Shown: positions 11,901 to 24,560, counted from the first letter of the stretch. The stretch is DNA of 64,000 nucleotides from Onthophagus taurus (GCF_036711975.1 NC_091976.1:20770001-20834000), one strand, 5' to 3'. Notes: a model not told the origin generated them from the letters alone. Translations and numbers: made by a program.

Positions 11901-14900
11901 ACCCCCAGGATAAAATAGTTCTTAATACAAAGAAGGTGTTAAATTTACGACTTACGTAGATAACAAAAGTAAAATAGTTTCCTCATCGTTTTTCAGCATA
12001 TTATTCATTCATATGAATCCTAACATACCTAAACTATATGCTCTACCAAAATTACACAAACTAAATATGCCCATCAGGCCTATAACGTCATTTAATAACT
12101 CCCCAACACATAAACTTGTAAATTTCATATTAAATATTTTCAAAGAATTAAAATTCAAACCTACATACTCTATATCGAATACTAACCAATTCATAAAAGA
12201 AGTTGAAAACAGATCTTACAAATAGATATTTGATTTCTTTCGATGTAGTGAATCTATATTCTAACGTTCCAACAGAATTTACTTTGGATCTCACTGACAA
12301 GCTATTTAGAGATTATTTTGTAGAGAAACAAATATCAAACATTTTAAAGAAATCCTAAAACAGATAGTTACACAAAACTATTGCGTTTTTAATAATAAAA
12401 CTTACAAAATATCAGAAGATTTACCTATATTTTTAGACTATTTTGAAAACAATCATATTATGAACACTAAAAATCTTTTCAAAAAGCATATAGTTAAATG
12501 GATAAGATATGTAGATGACGTTTTTTGTATGTGGGAAGGTAGTCTTAGTGTTTTAAACGAATTTCATAAATATCTTAACCAATTACACAACAAATTAAAC
12601 TTCACCATCGAGTTAGAAAATAATAAAGATCTTAAAATAAGCAATATTGAAAACAGATAAAATTTTAATATTTATAGAAAACCTAGTTCAGCTGCTACAA
12701 TAATTCCATATGATTCAAGTCATCCCTTATCTCATAAATTAACGAGCTTCAGATATTTTATCGAACGAATTTTTAATTATCCATTATCACAAGAGAATAA
12801 GATTAATGAATTTAACTATATCTTTGATCTAACAAAAAATAATAATTTTCTTATAAACGCAATTAATAATTTAATTAATAAAATTAGAATAAAACATGAT
12901 CCTTTATTTTCCAAAGATAATGAAACTAAAAACTATAAACCCATTGGTTTTAACTCTATTACAGCATCTAGTAAAAGAATTTTTCAGAAATATAATATTA
13001 ATCTTGCCTTTTCTAATAATACAACGTTAATACTATCTAATTATCATTTTAATGATTATAACATAAATAAAGAAAGTGGTGTCTATCAAATTAACTGCTC
13101 TGAATGTAATAACATGTACGTAGGGCAAACTGCAGTAGCCAAAAATTGGGAAATAGAATAATGGTACACAAAAATAAAACCAATTTGACACGAGATTGAT
13201 TATGAGAATGTAAAATTGTTGCAGAGATGTAACAATGGTTTTAAATTAGATCTCTTGGAAGCTCTAGCAATTAACAAATATACTAAAAACAAAAAATATG
13301 AACTTCTCAATGACCAGTTGGATAACTTACACCTTTGTTTAGTTATCTAAGTAAAATATAAAATCCTTTTGAGTTTCTGTGGCTTCGTTTTCTTTGTATA
13401 TTTTTTGGTAAAAGGTTATTTATGTTATTTTATAACAGAGATTTTATTATAATGCAGTTTAGATCTTGCTTCGTCCAATGTATGTTCGGTTTTGGAGAGT
13501 TTTCATTTTTATAGTGTGTGTAAATTTTGATACATTATAACTTATATTTTTTAAAATATTTAATTGTGTATTTATGGAAAACGAAAGACTTCGTTACAAT
13601 GATCAGGAAAAGGCAACATATTTTGTAGAACATCTAGCATTCACTCCCTTCAACAAGTGGACACCACTTCATTCCCAATACGTAAGGCAACATCTAGAGC
13701 AAAACTTATCAACTAATGAGAATTTTACTACGTCACCCAAAGAGATCCACCACATAATAAAAGAGAAAATCACCGGATCATGGTTTTATAATAAATTGTA
13801 TTTTAATGAATCTCCTGCATAAATACTTTGTCTTCGTAGCAAAATGTATACTTAAAGATCGAAATATGGAAACTATTTCATATACTACCTGGTAAAATGA
13901 AATCACAATTGGAAAGCAATCAGCCTGTTATGTATCATGAAGCAAATGAACGTCGAGTTTTACCACCCTTTTTGTTCAACTTCAAATAAATCCAAAGATT
14001 GGTCGACTTAAAATGTAGAAAACGGTTGTGGATATCACGCAATATAGTTAGATGGGTATACAAGATCCTCAAATTAACCATTTCAGAAGTCCTGTTATCG
14101 TTCCACCAATTAGAGGTGTTCTCCAGGTAAACGTTCTATTTCCAATTTTCTATAATGTAAACATATGATATAGCTAGGTATCCTAACGACACAGTTTTAT
14201 TTGCAAAAGATTACGAACTGACGGCAGCTATAAAATAATTGCAAGTAAATGCGAATAAGATTAATAGATGATGAAATCTATGGAACCTAAAAGAAAAATA
14301 TCCAAAATGTATTGACTCTAAGATAAGTAAGAATTCTATAACAACTGGTTATAAATATCCAACTAATTGATTGGAAAATAAAAATGAAGCGAAGTGTCTT
14401 ATTGTTAGATGAACTTGATTAAGAACTGATTCATCTGATTCACTTTAACTAGGAAATTTGACTGATTTAAATACTATAAGCTTCGCTATAAGTGTAATAA
14501 GATCTTACAGCTATTGATGGAAATAAAGGTCCAATAGTTCTCAAACCAGATATTGAAGTTTCTAATAACGCTGTAGGTGCCATTGAAATCATCACTTTTA
14601 TTATTTGTTTAGCCCTAGTTGGATAAGTAGCTGAATAAATATGGCCTGCAATAGTTCCTAAAGAAAATCCAATATAAGCGATAGGTTTTTCAGTAATTTT
14701 GTTGATTAATTCCAATTGAGTTGAAATGTCATAAACTCCTAATTCATGTAAACTACAAAAAAAAATTAATTCATAATTACAATAATCTTTATCTAATTTT
14801 CGTTACCTGAAATCCCAGTATTTGAAACTATCATCATGCAAAAATTTATGTCCTCTAGAATATCTGCTACCTCTAAAATTTCCCAACCAAACATCATATC

Positions 14901-15564
14901 CAGCTTCGGCAAGCACAAATGCTTAAACAAAGAAACAACATTTATGAATATTTAATTTAAGTAAACCGGAATTAAAAATAATTCGAGTTACGTTTACGTT
15001 ACCTTTACCTCGATTTAAAGGTAATTTAAGATTGATTTAAGATTAATTTATGCGTGTGCTAGGCGAAGTGAACGATAAATGAAATAATTAGAGTGGAAAA
15101 TAAGATTGTGTATATAGGAATTCAGTACAATGTCAAACAAAGAGATAAAAATTAAATAATATCTAACAAAAATTGTTACCTAAAGAATGATTCCCCGCTA
15201 ACACAAAACTAATTGAAGAAGAGTATAAACCATGTATTAAAAAAACCGGAGTTTTCCCAGGTTTTGGGATACGAAATACTTTTAAATAATAATGATCCTT
15301 GGTTTCTACTTGGTATTCTTCGATGGTGTAACCGCGTCTTTGAACAATTTCAGCCTAAAATTAATAAAAACAATCTAACTTAATATAATTTATTAATATA
15401 ATATTACTTACTAATTCCGAATGTTGATCTGGATTGTAATAACAATCTTTATCCGTGTAATAACCATCCCAAGAATGACAAACATTATGTTTGTGTGAAA
15501 GACTAACAACAATTTTAAGAAAAATGGCACTTAATATGACTGTTAACACTCTCCTGTCGATCAT
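8952..15564 (-). CDS. Secreted acid lipase, complete, 7 exons
   Basis: Alpha/beta-hydrolase of the insect acid lipase family, 410 aa, probably secreted or lysosomal. Exons: 15412-15564, 15180-15354, 14807-14921, 14509-14752, 9442-9600, 9161-9388 and 8952-9110. All have GT..AG borders and continuous phase. The signal peptide is in the first 22 residues ([17 protein letters not shown]). Later landmarks are [27 protein letters not shown], the nucleophile elbow GFSLG (Ser about 178), a probable acid in AKGDLL (Asp about 352) and the histidine in HTDFLWG (His about 385). Family members usually have His at the second position of the elbow (GHSxG); here it is Phe. Intron 4 is 4.9 kb and contains Penelope-like and Jockey-like relics. 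All catalytic residues and phases are kept, so the gene looks functional. The substrate cannot be told. Confidence 0.9.
9611..11240. other. Right part of the large lipase intron
   Basis: AT-rich intronic sequence of the second lipase. I saw no coding or structured element before the Penelope-like relic begins near 11250. Confidence 0.4.
11250..13360 (+). mobile_element. Penelope-like retroelement relic
   Basis: A degraded Penelope-like element (PLE) inside a lipase intron, opposite in strand to the host gene. In order: an N-terminal charged region (11352-11753); a [11 protein letters not shown] stretch; the RT segment with [11 protein letters not shown] and RPITSFNN (12013-12225); [12 protein letters not shown]; the catalytic YVDDVF box (around 12510); a downstream [19 protein letters not shown]; and a GIY-YIG-type endonuclease remnant with [18 protein letters not shown] (around 13080). 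The order RT then GIY-YIG is diagnostic for PLEs. It is broken in several places and part of the RT is missing. Exact ends were not found. Confidence 0.85.
13560..14265 (+). mobile_element. Jockey-like LINE fragment
   Basis: The open piece 13574-13822 resembles the linker between endonuclease and reverse transcriptase in Jockey-clade LINEs ([14 protein letters not shown], then a [12 protein letters not shown] segment). About 250 bases later come degraded RT traces around 14110-14230, including VLFPIFYN and a DTVLFAKD-like box. Frames are broken. It lies next to the Penelope-like relic in the same lipase intron. Confidence 0.6.
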
Positions 15565-15882
15565 TTTGCTGTGAGCGTTCGATTAAAACTCAACAAATAT
15601 ACTTACCACCATGGTTGTTTGTGGTCTTGTTGCAAAACAGGCTAATAGCATTGACCCGAAAGAAAAATTATTCAAGGATATTAAGAAAGAGTTTGGAATA
15701 TTACTGAGATAATTAAAGTCAATTCGTCTTTAAACCGGTGCATTTATTAAAACAAACAAAATTAACTGGTTAAAAAAATATTTATTTATTTAATATGTAC
15801 AAACAAAGTCAGTTATGTTCTTTTTTTAATACTGCTTACAAACTATAATTTTTACAAACCACTAAAATAAACTTAAAAAAAA

Positions 15883-17790
15883 TCACCAAAGGTGATGATG
15901 ATGTCCATGATGATGATCATAATGGACATGTTTGGTGATAACAACCGGTTTGACAACCGGAACAGGATGCGGTACCGGAACCGGATAAGGTTTGGCTACC
16001 GGAACAGCATAAGGAGCAGGAACCGGTACTCCAACGTGTTTAACAACCGGATATGGCACCGCATGTGGTACCGGAACTGGTACTGGACGATCAACAGGTA
16101 CTGGAACATGTCTTTCAATATGTACTGGATACGGTTTAGGTACAGGAACCGGATAAGGCCTATCAACTGGAACAGCAACTTTCACTGGAACAGGAACTGG
16201 TACTGGTCTATCAACAGGAACCGCAACTGGATGTGGAACTGGGACAGGAACATTTTTAACGACTTCCGTATGAGCGTGAACATGCGCATGCGAATGGGGA
16301 AGATGAAGATGTCCATCTAAAAGGTGTCCATCGAAATGTCCATGGTGGATATCGTCGTGGAGATGAACATCGTGATGACCATGTAAAGCGTGGCCGTGGA
16401 AAGCATGGCCGTGAAAAGCGTGACCATGAATAGCGTCACCATGAAAACTATGCGCGTGAATTCCATGTCCGTGAAGATCCAAATGATCCGCATGTCCATA
16501 TCCCAATCCTAAAAGCCCACGCTTTTCATGTTTCTTTTCGGGGAGTTCCTCACCGAAAACCGTACCCAATACCAAACAGATTAGTACCTTAAACAAAAGC
16601 AAAAAGAAATTCTTTAATTTTGGCCAAAAAGTAATCTATTTAATTCAAAAAACGTAAACCGTATCGACGGCATCCGATATGAGGCAATCGAAGCGGCAGT
16701 TTTTTTTCAAAAGGATCTCGAACGGTGCCATAAAATACTTTCACCACCTGCCTCCGTTTTACAATGTCACCGTTTGCATCCATAATCAGGCGGTCGGCAT
16801 TGCAAAACGGAAGCTTTATTAGCGCAATAGCTTCGTGCTAAGAACAATCGTGAGGTTGATATGCTGAGGATTAAAGCTATATTACCAATTTCAATTGAAA
16901 ACAAGATTCTATCTGAGAAGTGTTAGCAGGATTTTGTAATATATACAATTAAGAGAAGGGAATTTATTAGAGTAAAACGTCGACTTCGGAGATAACGGAC
17001 AAAATATTTTTAAGTCATACTATTAATATTATCTATTTAATACATTAGTATATTTAAATATAAATGATATAAATCCATACTCTTCAAGTTGCTCTATTTC
17101 ATGCTCATAGATAAAGTCGGGGTATTCCCAGAGCTGTCTATACGATGTATAAATCAATGATGGTAGTTCTAGTTTTAATTGTTGTTCAGCATTAGATTCT
17201 CATATCTTTTTCATTGAACTAAAACTAGTCCTAGAAGTAGAAAGTTTCGGGTTTAGCCGTGCGTCTAAATCTCGAAAAAAGTCTTCTAAAAACGGCTAAA
17301 TCCCAATGTTTCTAGTTCTAGGTCTAGTGTAAGTTCTAGTTTTAGTTCAATACGAATGTACAACAATCTAATGCTCAATAGCAATTAAAACTAGAACTAA
17401 CACTAAATCTAGATGTAGAAACATTCGGATTTAGCCGTCTTAAAAGACGTACGGCTAAACCCGAATGCTTCTAGTTCTAGATATAGTGTTAGTTCTAATA
17501 CTAGTGTTAGTCCTAGTTTTAGTTGTTATTAGGCGTTAGATTCTTGTATGTAGCCGTTTAGAGTCTTTAAACTGCAAATTAAGGACTTTTATTTTCAGTA
17601 AATCCAAATCTTTACAATGGTTCCAAAAACTTAAATCACTTTTTCAGCATTTTTTTGAAGAATACTAATAATTCTTTACGTTTTTTAAATAATATTGAAA
17701 GAAAAAGCTTTATCAACTTTGGAGTCTTCCAACTATATATATATTTTCACTGAATCTTATTGAACTTTTATTACTTACCAAAGTCCTCAT
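15883..17790 (-). CDS. Secreted His-rich PVPV-repeat protein
   Basis: Two exons: 17779-17790 (MRTL) and 15883-16587, split by a 1.2 kb phase-0 intron after the signal-peptide start. The protein has 238 aa. Residues 1-16 (MRTLVLICLVLGTVFG) are a signal peptide. EELPEKKHEKRG follows, with a dibasic KR that could be a processing site. About residues 35-105 are a His/Gly-rich repeat with HGHAFHG units. From about 110 to 225 the protein is made of PVPVPV units alternating with VDRPYPV and HAVPYPV pieces, and it ends in a His-rich tail. This layout is typical of low-complexity insect cuticle proteins, including the Drosophila Vajk-like group, but I cannot assign it to a named family. His repeats could bind metal or support cross-linking; that is inference. 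Confidence 0.9.
17165..17550. repeat. Foldback repeat, two nested hairpins
   Basis: In the first intron of the His-rich gene. Two related hairpins stand in tandem, at about 17215-17345 and 17385-17525. Each has an inner stem (for example CATTCGGATTTAGCCGT near 17425 pairing with ACGGCTAAACCCGAATG near 17450) and an outer stem made of CTAGTTCTAG-type sequence. The pair is framed by inverted copies of a CAGCATTAGATTCT-like sequence. Related copies occur at 45721-45804 and 47345-47410, so this is a dispersed foldback family, probably a non-autonomous DNA element. Confidence 0.75.
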
Positions 17791-17834
17791 GGTTGTATCA
17801 CTTAATAGACCAAAGAACTTCAGGTCGAATGTCA

Positions 17835-17870
17835 ACTGACTTGGTGTATTCCTCCAACTAAATTATATAC
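17835..17870 (-). promoter_or_regulatory. TATA box and TCAGT initiator of the His-rich gene
   Basis: On the minus strand, GTATATAA (rc of 17863-17870) is followed about 30 bases downstream by TCAGT (rc of 17835-17839), the arthropod initiator consensus. The start codon is about 45 bases further on, at 17790. This spacing fits a standard TATA/Inr promoter. Confidence 0.7.
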
Positions 17871-17899
17871 AAACCTCCCCCACTAGAAAAATTAGAATA

Positions 17900-19730
17900 G
17901 TGTATATACAATACAGTCAGGGTAATCTTGATAAAAACTGATGTAGGAGCTGAATGGCTTTCTCCGCCTCCTCCTCCTCCACGTTCTTTGCGTAGCTTCC
18001 TTCTTATTGTTTCACCACATCGGAGCTTCTTCTAATTCTGCTCGTCGAATCGATTCAATAAAACCTAAACGGAATATCGCACGTACGCGACTATGTCATC
18101 TAATGGGTCTAAATTAATTCAATCGAAAACGTGTTTTATCAAAATGTATTAGGTATTTGACTTTCTTTTTGATTTGGAGTGATTTAGGTTGATTTTGGTA
18201 TCAATTATAGCACACCCATAATTTTTTCATCAAAATAACTTTTCAAATTTATTTAAATAGCCGCCGATTTTATTTTCACGACCTTTCTTCGTTTCACCAA
18301 CTTTTCCCAATAATTTTTCATCATGTTAAACCTACATTTCTTTTCCCATTGAATTTTAATAAGAAGCCGAATACGAATAGAATAAATCTTCATAATTCCA
18401 ATAGATCCGTTTCGTTGTTTTTTATTTTCTTGGGAATTATTGATGTGATCTTAGAAAGTGACTAAATATAGGAGAAGCATAAAGTTATTAATTGAATCCC
18501 TATAAGTAGTAACTAAGTGGAACGATCGAGTGCACGTTACCGCTTCAATGATGCAATAAATTTCTTCTTCTTCTAGAAGGTGCAAGGTCTCTATTATGGA
18601 GTGTTTGAAAGTAGCTTAGTTTACCATATCGAAGCGACCGGTACGTTCTAGCGTACGATAACATCTGCAATAACTGCACCATGCATTTGGAAGAAAAAAT
18701 TTGCGTAATACGATTTTGTGCACTTCCTGTTTAATTTGTATATACTAGTTTGTAACAAAAAATTCGTTTTTATGATACAAATTGTAAATATTGAGTTGTA
18801 TTAAGGTATGATTTCAAAAAGTTACGTATTTATTTCCTATAGTTACTACAGAAAAAACTATAAATATTTATCGAAGCATTTCGGCTTGTACGACTGATGA
18901 AAGCGACTTGGCGTTGTATTGGGAATTTCAATGCGAGATTTATAGGAAATGTACTAAATAACATATTTGGGGCAATCCGATTTGACGATCGCAATAAAAA
19001 ACCTGTGTAATGATTTATTCTAATAATCCACAAATGTCAAGTGGACATTAAAAGTGAAAGGATTGAATGTATTGTTAGAAAAAAAAATTATATTAGAACT
19101 TGAATAAACAATTATTCATTAAAAAACAGTAGTAAAGATCAGAGTTAAGATTTATTTCATTAAGATAGATTATTATAACCTCTAACATTATGATATTATA
19201 ATACATACATGGAAGATGAGATCAATAATTGATTATGGCGTACTTATGCTAATAACAATACATCTGCAATACATAATTATCAAAAATGGTATTAAATCAA
19301 GTATTAAATCTACATCTGTGAGTATTGTAGATACAAATTTAATGAAGCAATTTAACCTTCCTAAAATCAAATCTATTAAGACAAGAACCACTTAGAATTT
19401 GGAACTTTAATAAATAGATATTTTTGATAGATACTTTTGATGATGCAGTTATGGAGAAATGAAGAATTGTTTATAAAATTAATTTTTCGTGATCAAAAAC
19501 CTTTCAATTTTAAATTGTTTTGTGATGATCTTGATAACATTAAGCTTCTTCTTCATCTTATGATATTGGGTCTACTAAATCCACCGTATATTATTACTTA
19601 ATTAATGCTGAGGAACTTGATAATAAGCTTTGTCTTCAAACCACTTGGTTATCAGTTGTAGTTCTTGCGAATATGAGTTTGTATAAACAAACATCTACTT
19701 ACTGATTGATGGTAGTCAATAAGAACATGA
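17900..19730. other. Geneless stretch
   Basis: Sequence upstream of the His-rich gene promoter. I see no supported ORF or structured element. The part near 17950-18010 is richer in G and C, which may be promoter-proximal regulatory sequence. Confidence 0.4.
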
Positions 19731-19734
19731 AGTT

Positions 19735-21040
19735 AGATCCTGAACCAGACATACTATCAGCGGAAATGGGCATTACAAATCAAGGATGTGAAGAAATACC
19801 AGATGTTTCGCTGGGTATCGCTGGTCTCCGGTTTCGAGAAGATTGAATTTGCTCTAAGAAAGACCAGAAATAATAGGACGCAGAATCGGTGGTCCCTGCT
19901 TGCTCCAGAAAATAAGAGTCTGTTTTAACCTCTGCCTGTTTAACAGTACAATACCGAGTAAATGGCATAACGCCATGGCAATATAGTTTCACAAAAAAGC
20001 CGACTAGGATAAGCCAATAAGCCTTCTGAATCACCTCTATAAACTATTCTCAAGAATACTTATCACCAGACTTGAAAATAAACTAGAACATTACCAGCCA
20101 CCGGAACAGGCGGACTTTCGTACCGGATTTGGAACCAACGATCACCTGCAGGCTATTGGTGCTGGCTTTTGTTGACTTCCAGAAGGCTTTCGATAACGCT
20201 GAGATGGGCGCGGTCTTGGAAGCATTAAGAGAATGCCGCATCGATAATCGATACTCAAAACTAATTTACAACATCTACAGAAAAGCGACTATGGTGGTAT
20301 AACTACATGATGGGCCAAGGCAGGGTGGCACGATGTCTCCTAAGCTATTTACCACAGCCCTGGAATATGCATTCAAGAAGCTGGACTGGGAGAATAAGGG
20401 CATAAACATTGACGGTCGAAGGTTAACAAACTTACGCTTTGCGGATGATCGCTGATAATCTCGGTAACATTAAACTGATGCTGCGTGAGCTGGAAGAAGT
20501 GTGTGCATCGGTTGGTCTAGAAATCAATATCTCTAAAGCAAAATGTATGACCAATCTGGTTCTCAGAGAAAACATTGTGATAGAAGAAAAAAAAATTGAA
20601 CTAGTGGATATGTACACTTATCTTGGCCTTGAAATTAAAATCACAAGAGACAACCAGATCTGCGAACTAAGGAAGAGAAAAGTCCTCTCATGGGCAGCAT
20701 ATGGTAAACTCAGAGATGTGTTTAAGAGCAACCTACCAATATGTTTAAAAAGAAAAGTGTTCAATCACTGCGTGTTGTCGGTCATGACCTATGGGGCAGA
20801 AACACTGACCTTGACCATAATATCTACCAACAGGCTTAGAACAACAAAAGATCAATGCTCGGACTATCGCTAAGAGATCACGTTAGAAATGAGGACTTGC
20901 GCCGAAAAACAGGCGTGACAGACGTAATTAAGATCAAAGGTGGACGAAAATGCTGTTGGAATGGAGACTTCGATTTACTAATAACTGGATCGACGAGATA
21001 GCTTTGGAGACAAAATTAAGATCTTGAGAGTTTGGTTTAA
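19735..21040 (+). mobile_element. RTE-type LINE relic
   Basis: A non-LTR retrotransposon of the RTE type, broken by many stops. In order: GCEEIPDVSLG at the start of the RT region (about 19780); a WHNA-like segment (about 19960); RILITRLENKLEHYQPPEQA and DFRTGFGTNDHLQAI (about 20050-20150); the GPRQGGTMSPKLF box (about 20310-20350); LRFADD (around 20435); the open piece 20439-20873 with YTYLGLEIKITRDNQI; VMTYGAETLTLT; and SLRDHVRNEDLRRKTGVTD near the end. The order matches RTE ORF2 from palm to thumb and C-terminus. Confidence 0.85.
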
Positions 21041-21689
21041 TGAACATCATTAATTTGTTGAATATATTCGAGCTTTCTACGGAGAGAACCAGAAACAAAA
21101 AGTACAACTTGGTGCTATTTATATTTAATTATCGCGACTTGATTTGTCTTCTTTACGGTTCATTTATGATATTCGTAGAAGGGAGCTGATATTACACTTG
21201 CATTATAGTCATAATGGCTTAATATGGGACCACAAAGAACTCGCCACAAAATTATCTTGTACAAATTCCACCTTATCCATATGACAAAATTAGTTTCAAC
21301 TCAGCTGTTAACCTTACATAACCTTTTTGTTCGGGTTACATTATTTATTATAGTAATTTAGAATGTATTCCATATTCTGTGGGATTAAGATGTGACACAT
21401 CATCTTCAAGATTAACATGATATGTATTATATCTCATAATTATTGCATGATTGCCTATAAATCATAAAAGATGGAATATATCTCCAATAATTGGTAAATG
21501 TATTAATTCATTCCTGTAATTCATTAAAGATAGGTAATGTATTGTAGAAAAACTTTATGTACTGATTATTACCAAGGATTAAATGTTTCTTTATCATAAA
21601 GTACCTCTCTAAAACTAAAACCTCTCTCTTCTTTTAGAGCGATTTAAGCGAATTATAAATTAAAAACAAACAGAAATAACCCATGTGGG

Positions 21690-21825
21690 GACAGGGGGTT
21701 TCGTACAATCCGGCTGATGTGTGTACCAGACTGTACGTCGAGCCTTTATTTTACCTACATAAAGGAATAAAGGCGCTACGTCCAGTCAGGAACACACACC
21801 GGCGCAATCTTTTCCGATTGGAAGG
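21690..21825. repeat. Long imperfect hairpin
   Basis: Two arms of about 45 bases pair with a few mismatches around a short loop near 21760. The left arm includes GTGTGTACCAGACTGTACG (about 21719) and CGAGCCTTTATT; the right arm includes AATAAAGGCGCTACGTCCAG and CAGGAACACACAC. The pairing is far better than chance, and the segment is richer in G and C than its surroundings. It could be a small MITE or a transcribed hairpin RNA. No neighbouring gene explains it. Confidence 0.6.
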
Positions 21826-21849
21826 GTACTTTTTTATTTAACTCGCAAT

Positions 21850-22640
21850 AAAAGGAAAACTGTGCGGTAGAAAATGTTGATATATGTTATATAGAAATGT
21901 TCAGTGATTAAAATAAACTTTACCTTAATTTTTTTCACGCGAGATCGATATCTTTATCTAAAGTGAGGCCTTGACTTTTGGAACGGATAGTAGAGAAAAG
22001 TTAAGATGCAGCTTATCTCCCACTAATTATGAAAACACTACTTCTTCTTCGGAGGTAAGACGCATTCTATTGCTCTCATTATAAGTGAAAAGTTACTAAT
22101 AAGCCATTAAAGATTAACTACGTCTTCTGTCCATGAGAAGACAAAACATTTACCCAAGACTTACCAAGAAGACAGATTCAATCTTCTTAAGGATTAAAAT
22201 AAAATATTTCAACATCATCAACAAATCTAAGCACTTAGTATGAACACCTTCAATTATTAATATTTATTTATCACAAAGAAGATTATAAAGATGTAACATA
22301 TCTTTCAATTGACATTGTGTTTCACGTTAATAACAGAAAATACTCTTCCCCTTCGCAATATTGGTCTTAATCTTAGGATTAAGGTGGAGAGGGGCTCATC
22401 ATCCCAACGGGGATCCCCCTCCGCCTTCAAGCATCAGTTCTGATACTAGATCGTCAAGGTGTATGTATTAAAACATTAAATGATAAAAATTAATTAATGA
22501 GCTCGCATTAATCTGCTTTAGACTTAAGAGAATGTGCTACGCACATCAGGATAGGGATTGAAGCCCTTCGTCCCAATGATGATTCTTCTTATACAGGTTT
22601 TCAATTTTCAGCTGTTTAATTCAGATGTCTATCAGTTAGT
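21850..22640. other. Intergenic stretch
   Basis: No gene recognised. A short GC-richer block near 22380-22430 (GAGGGGCTCATCATCCCAAC) looks like repeat debris, but I cannot classify it. Confidence 0.3.
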
Positions 22641-22659
22641 CGATTCTTTCTTTCCTGAC

Positions 22660-22875
22660 GGTGTTCGGGGGATGATGCGCATCCATTTCACTTTTCTACT
22701 CCCTTAGTATACTTGTCACAAAAGTAAACATTTTTAGCCATGCTGTTTCGCTGGCTATCATACGCCCAACAATTGTGCCAGGCGTTATGTTTTTGCTAAT
22801 TTCGGTTTCCAACTCGTCTCGAGCCACTTTCCATCTGTGGCACTTGAACAGAGTGTGCTGAGCATCGTCGTATTT
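22660..22875 (-). mobile_element. R1/Jockey-like LINE C-terminal fragment
   Basis: Read leftward, this gives DDAQHTLFKCHRWKVARDE, then SKNITPGTIVGRMIASE and WLKMFTFVTSILRE, then a stop. This is the conserved His-Cys knuckle and C-terminal tail of ORF2 in R1-like LINEs. Only the last roughly 60 codons are visible. The rest is absent or degraded. Confidence 0.7.
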
Positions 22876-22899
22876 AGCGTAAAGATGAATCCGAAGTTC

Positions 22900-24560
22900 T
22901 GTAGGACGCCCCTCCTCTGAGTAGTAAGCTACTATCTATTAGCCCACCTAGGATTTGAATTTTGATTATATAACGGAAGGTTGAGACGCAGTTCAGATTC
23001 CTGCAATGAATACTACATTCCATCTTCCTCAGGGTTAAGAAGTTCCACCTTGTGTTATCCTCAAAAGTATTGCGATGCAATACATTTTGTGTAATGTAAA
23101 ATTAATTACTCTTCTTTCAAGAATAAGATTCATACTCTTTTCTCAAGATATGGATGAAATATTTCTGCGTCTCAGTATGTAGTTTTTCTATAATCCATGA
23201 AAGATTGAGTGTATCTTTAGGTAGCAGTATAATGTAATCAATTTTGCTCGGAATAGATATTAAGACGATTTGGTTTTAAATGATATTTTCTCCAATTTTT
23301 CAGGATTAAGATGTATTTCATCATACTCCAGTATACAGTTCATGAAAGAACAATACATGTTTACATGTTAATTGAGAAAATACGTCATCTTCCTTAGGAT
23401 TACCATGTCTTCAAGCTTCCATTATGTCCAAGAATAGAAAAATATTAGAAACTCTTATAGTTCAAAATGTACATTTACCTATATTACTCAAGATTAATAC
23501 CTTACATTATTATTTAAACATATACCTAAAGCAATTAAATCTAAAAAAACCATCCTCTTAAAATATTTTATCACCTGCAAATGTCTTTCTATTTACCAAC
23601 CCAATTTCAACACTACTTAGCATCATTTTTATAACAGTTCTAATCTATGCAAATAACCATGACGAAAAAAAAAAATAAACAAAAATGTGAAGAAAAGAAA
23701 TATTTTAACCAGTCACAATTATTTAATTATAACTCATTCAATTTCCTCCAAGAATTTAAAATAGAAAAAAACATAAATAACAGGAAAATTATCTTAGAAA
23801 CCGAACGCAATGTATTGTTTACTCTTCAATATGTCAGTGACCGTATATTCAAAATAATACCACCATTGTTACACAAGGTTGCGTGGAACGGTTAAGTTAA
23901 ATTAGCGTAACTTTCCTAAAATTGTCTAGCATTACGTTTAATGTCACGGTCGTTGGCGTCTCTTCTTTTTTTCGTTTTCATTTGAAGAAAATTTACTGAA
24001 ATTATATCAAATTCGAAACGGTTTATATTGATTGATTTGAACGACATTAAAAAGAAATTTATTTTCTCTTATCTCGAATCTTATGGAACCAGAAGAAAAT
24101 TCTCTCTCAACGTTGTTGTAGTGGTAGTAGTTTCTTCATGTTCGCGACATCCATAAACATTCGCTACGTAACTTGCTCCAAATGGTCACTATACCCACTT
24201 ACATAAGGGAGTGGTCACTTTTTTCTTTTACTTAAATGTTACGTTTTACTGGTCGTTTTTGTAGATATCGCAACAATGAAGAATTATTTTTGAATTTTTA
24301 AAAAGCTTAAGGTATTTGAAAAAGGTGTGAAAACGAAATAAATGAAAGGGAATTTTAAGTATTTAAAAGAAAAAGTATTACAAAAAATAATTATTTTGAA
24401 TGATCTCGTATTGCACTGTTTCTTCTCTAGAGATGTTTGTCTCAATAAACAGTGAAAGTTGCGTGGACTCGGAGAGTCACAGCATCTCTGAATTCACGCA
24501 TCTGTAGCCGTCGTCGCCGACTCCTCCCTTCATCACTTCCAAACTGGAGGTACCAGTTGG
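22900..24560. other. Intergenic stretch upstream of the Gly-rich gene
   Basis: AT-rich with no supported gene. An 82-codon open frame at 23647-23895 is lysine- and asparagine-rich and has no recognisable domain, so I do not call it. The part from about 24450 to 24560 is less AT-rich and leads into the promoter below. Confidence 0.4.

Noticed and set aside
15892-16320. Plus-strand ORF rich in Met, Arg, Asn and Trp
   Set aside because: Shadow of the His-rich PVPV gene on the other strand; its composition follows from the repeats.
23647-23895. Lys/Asn-rich 82-codon ORF
   Set aside because: Low-complexity composition expected in AT-rich DNA; no splice or domain support.
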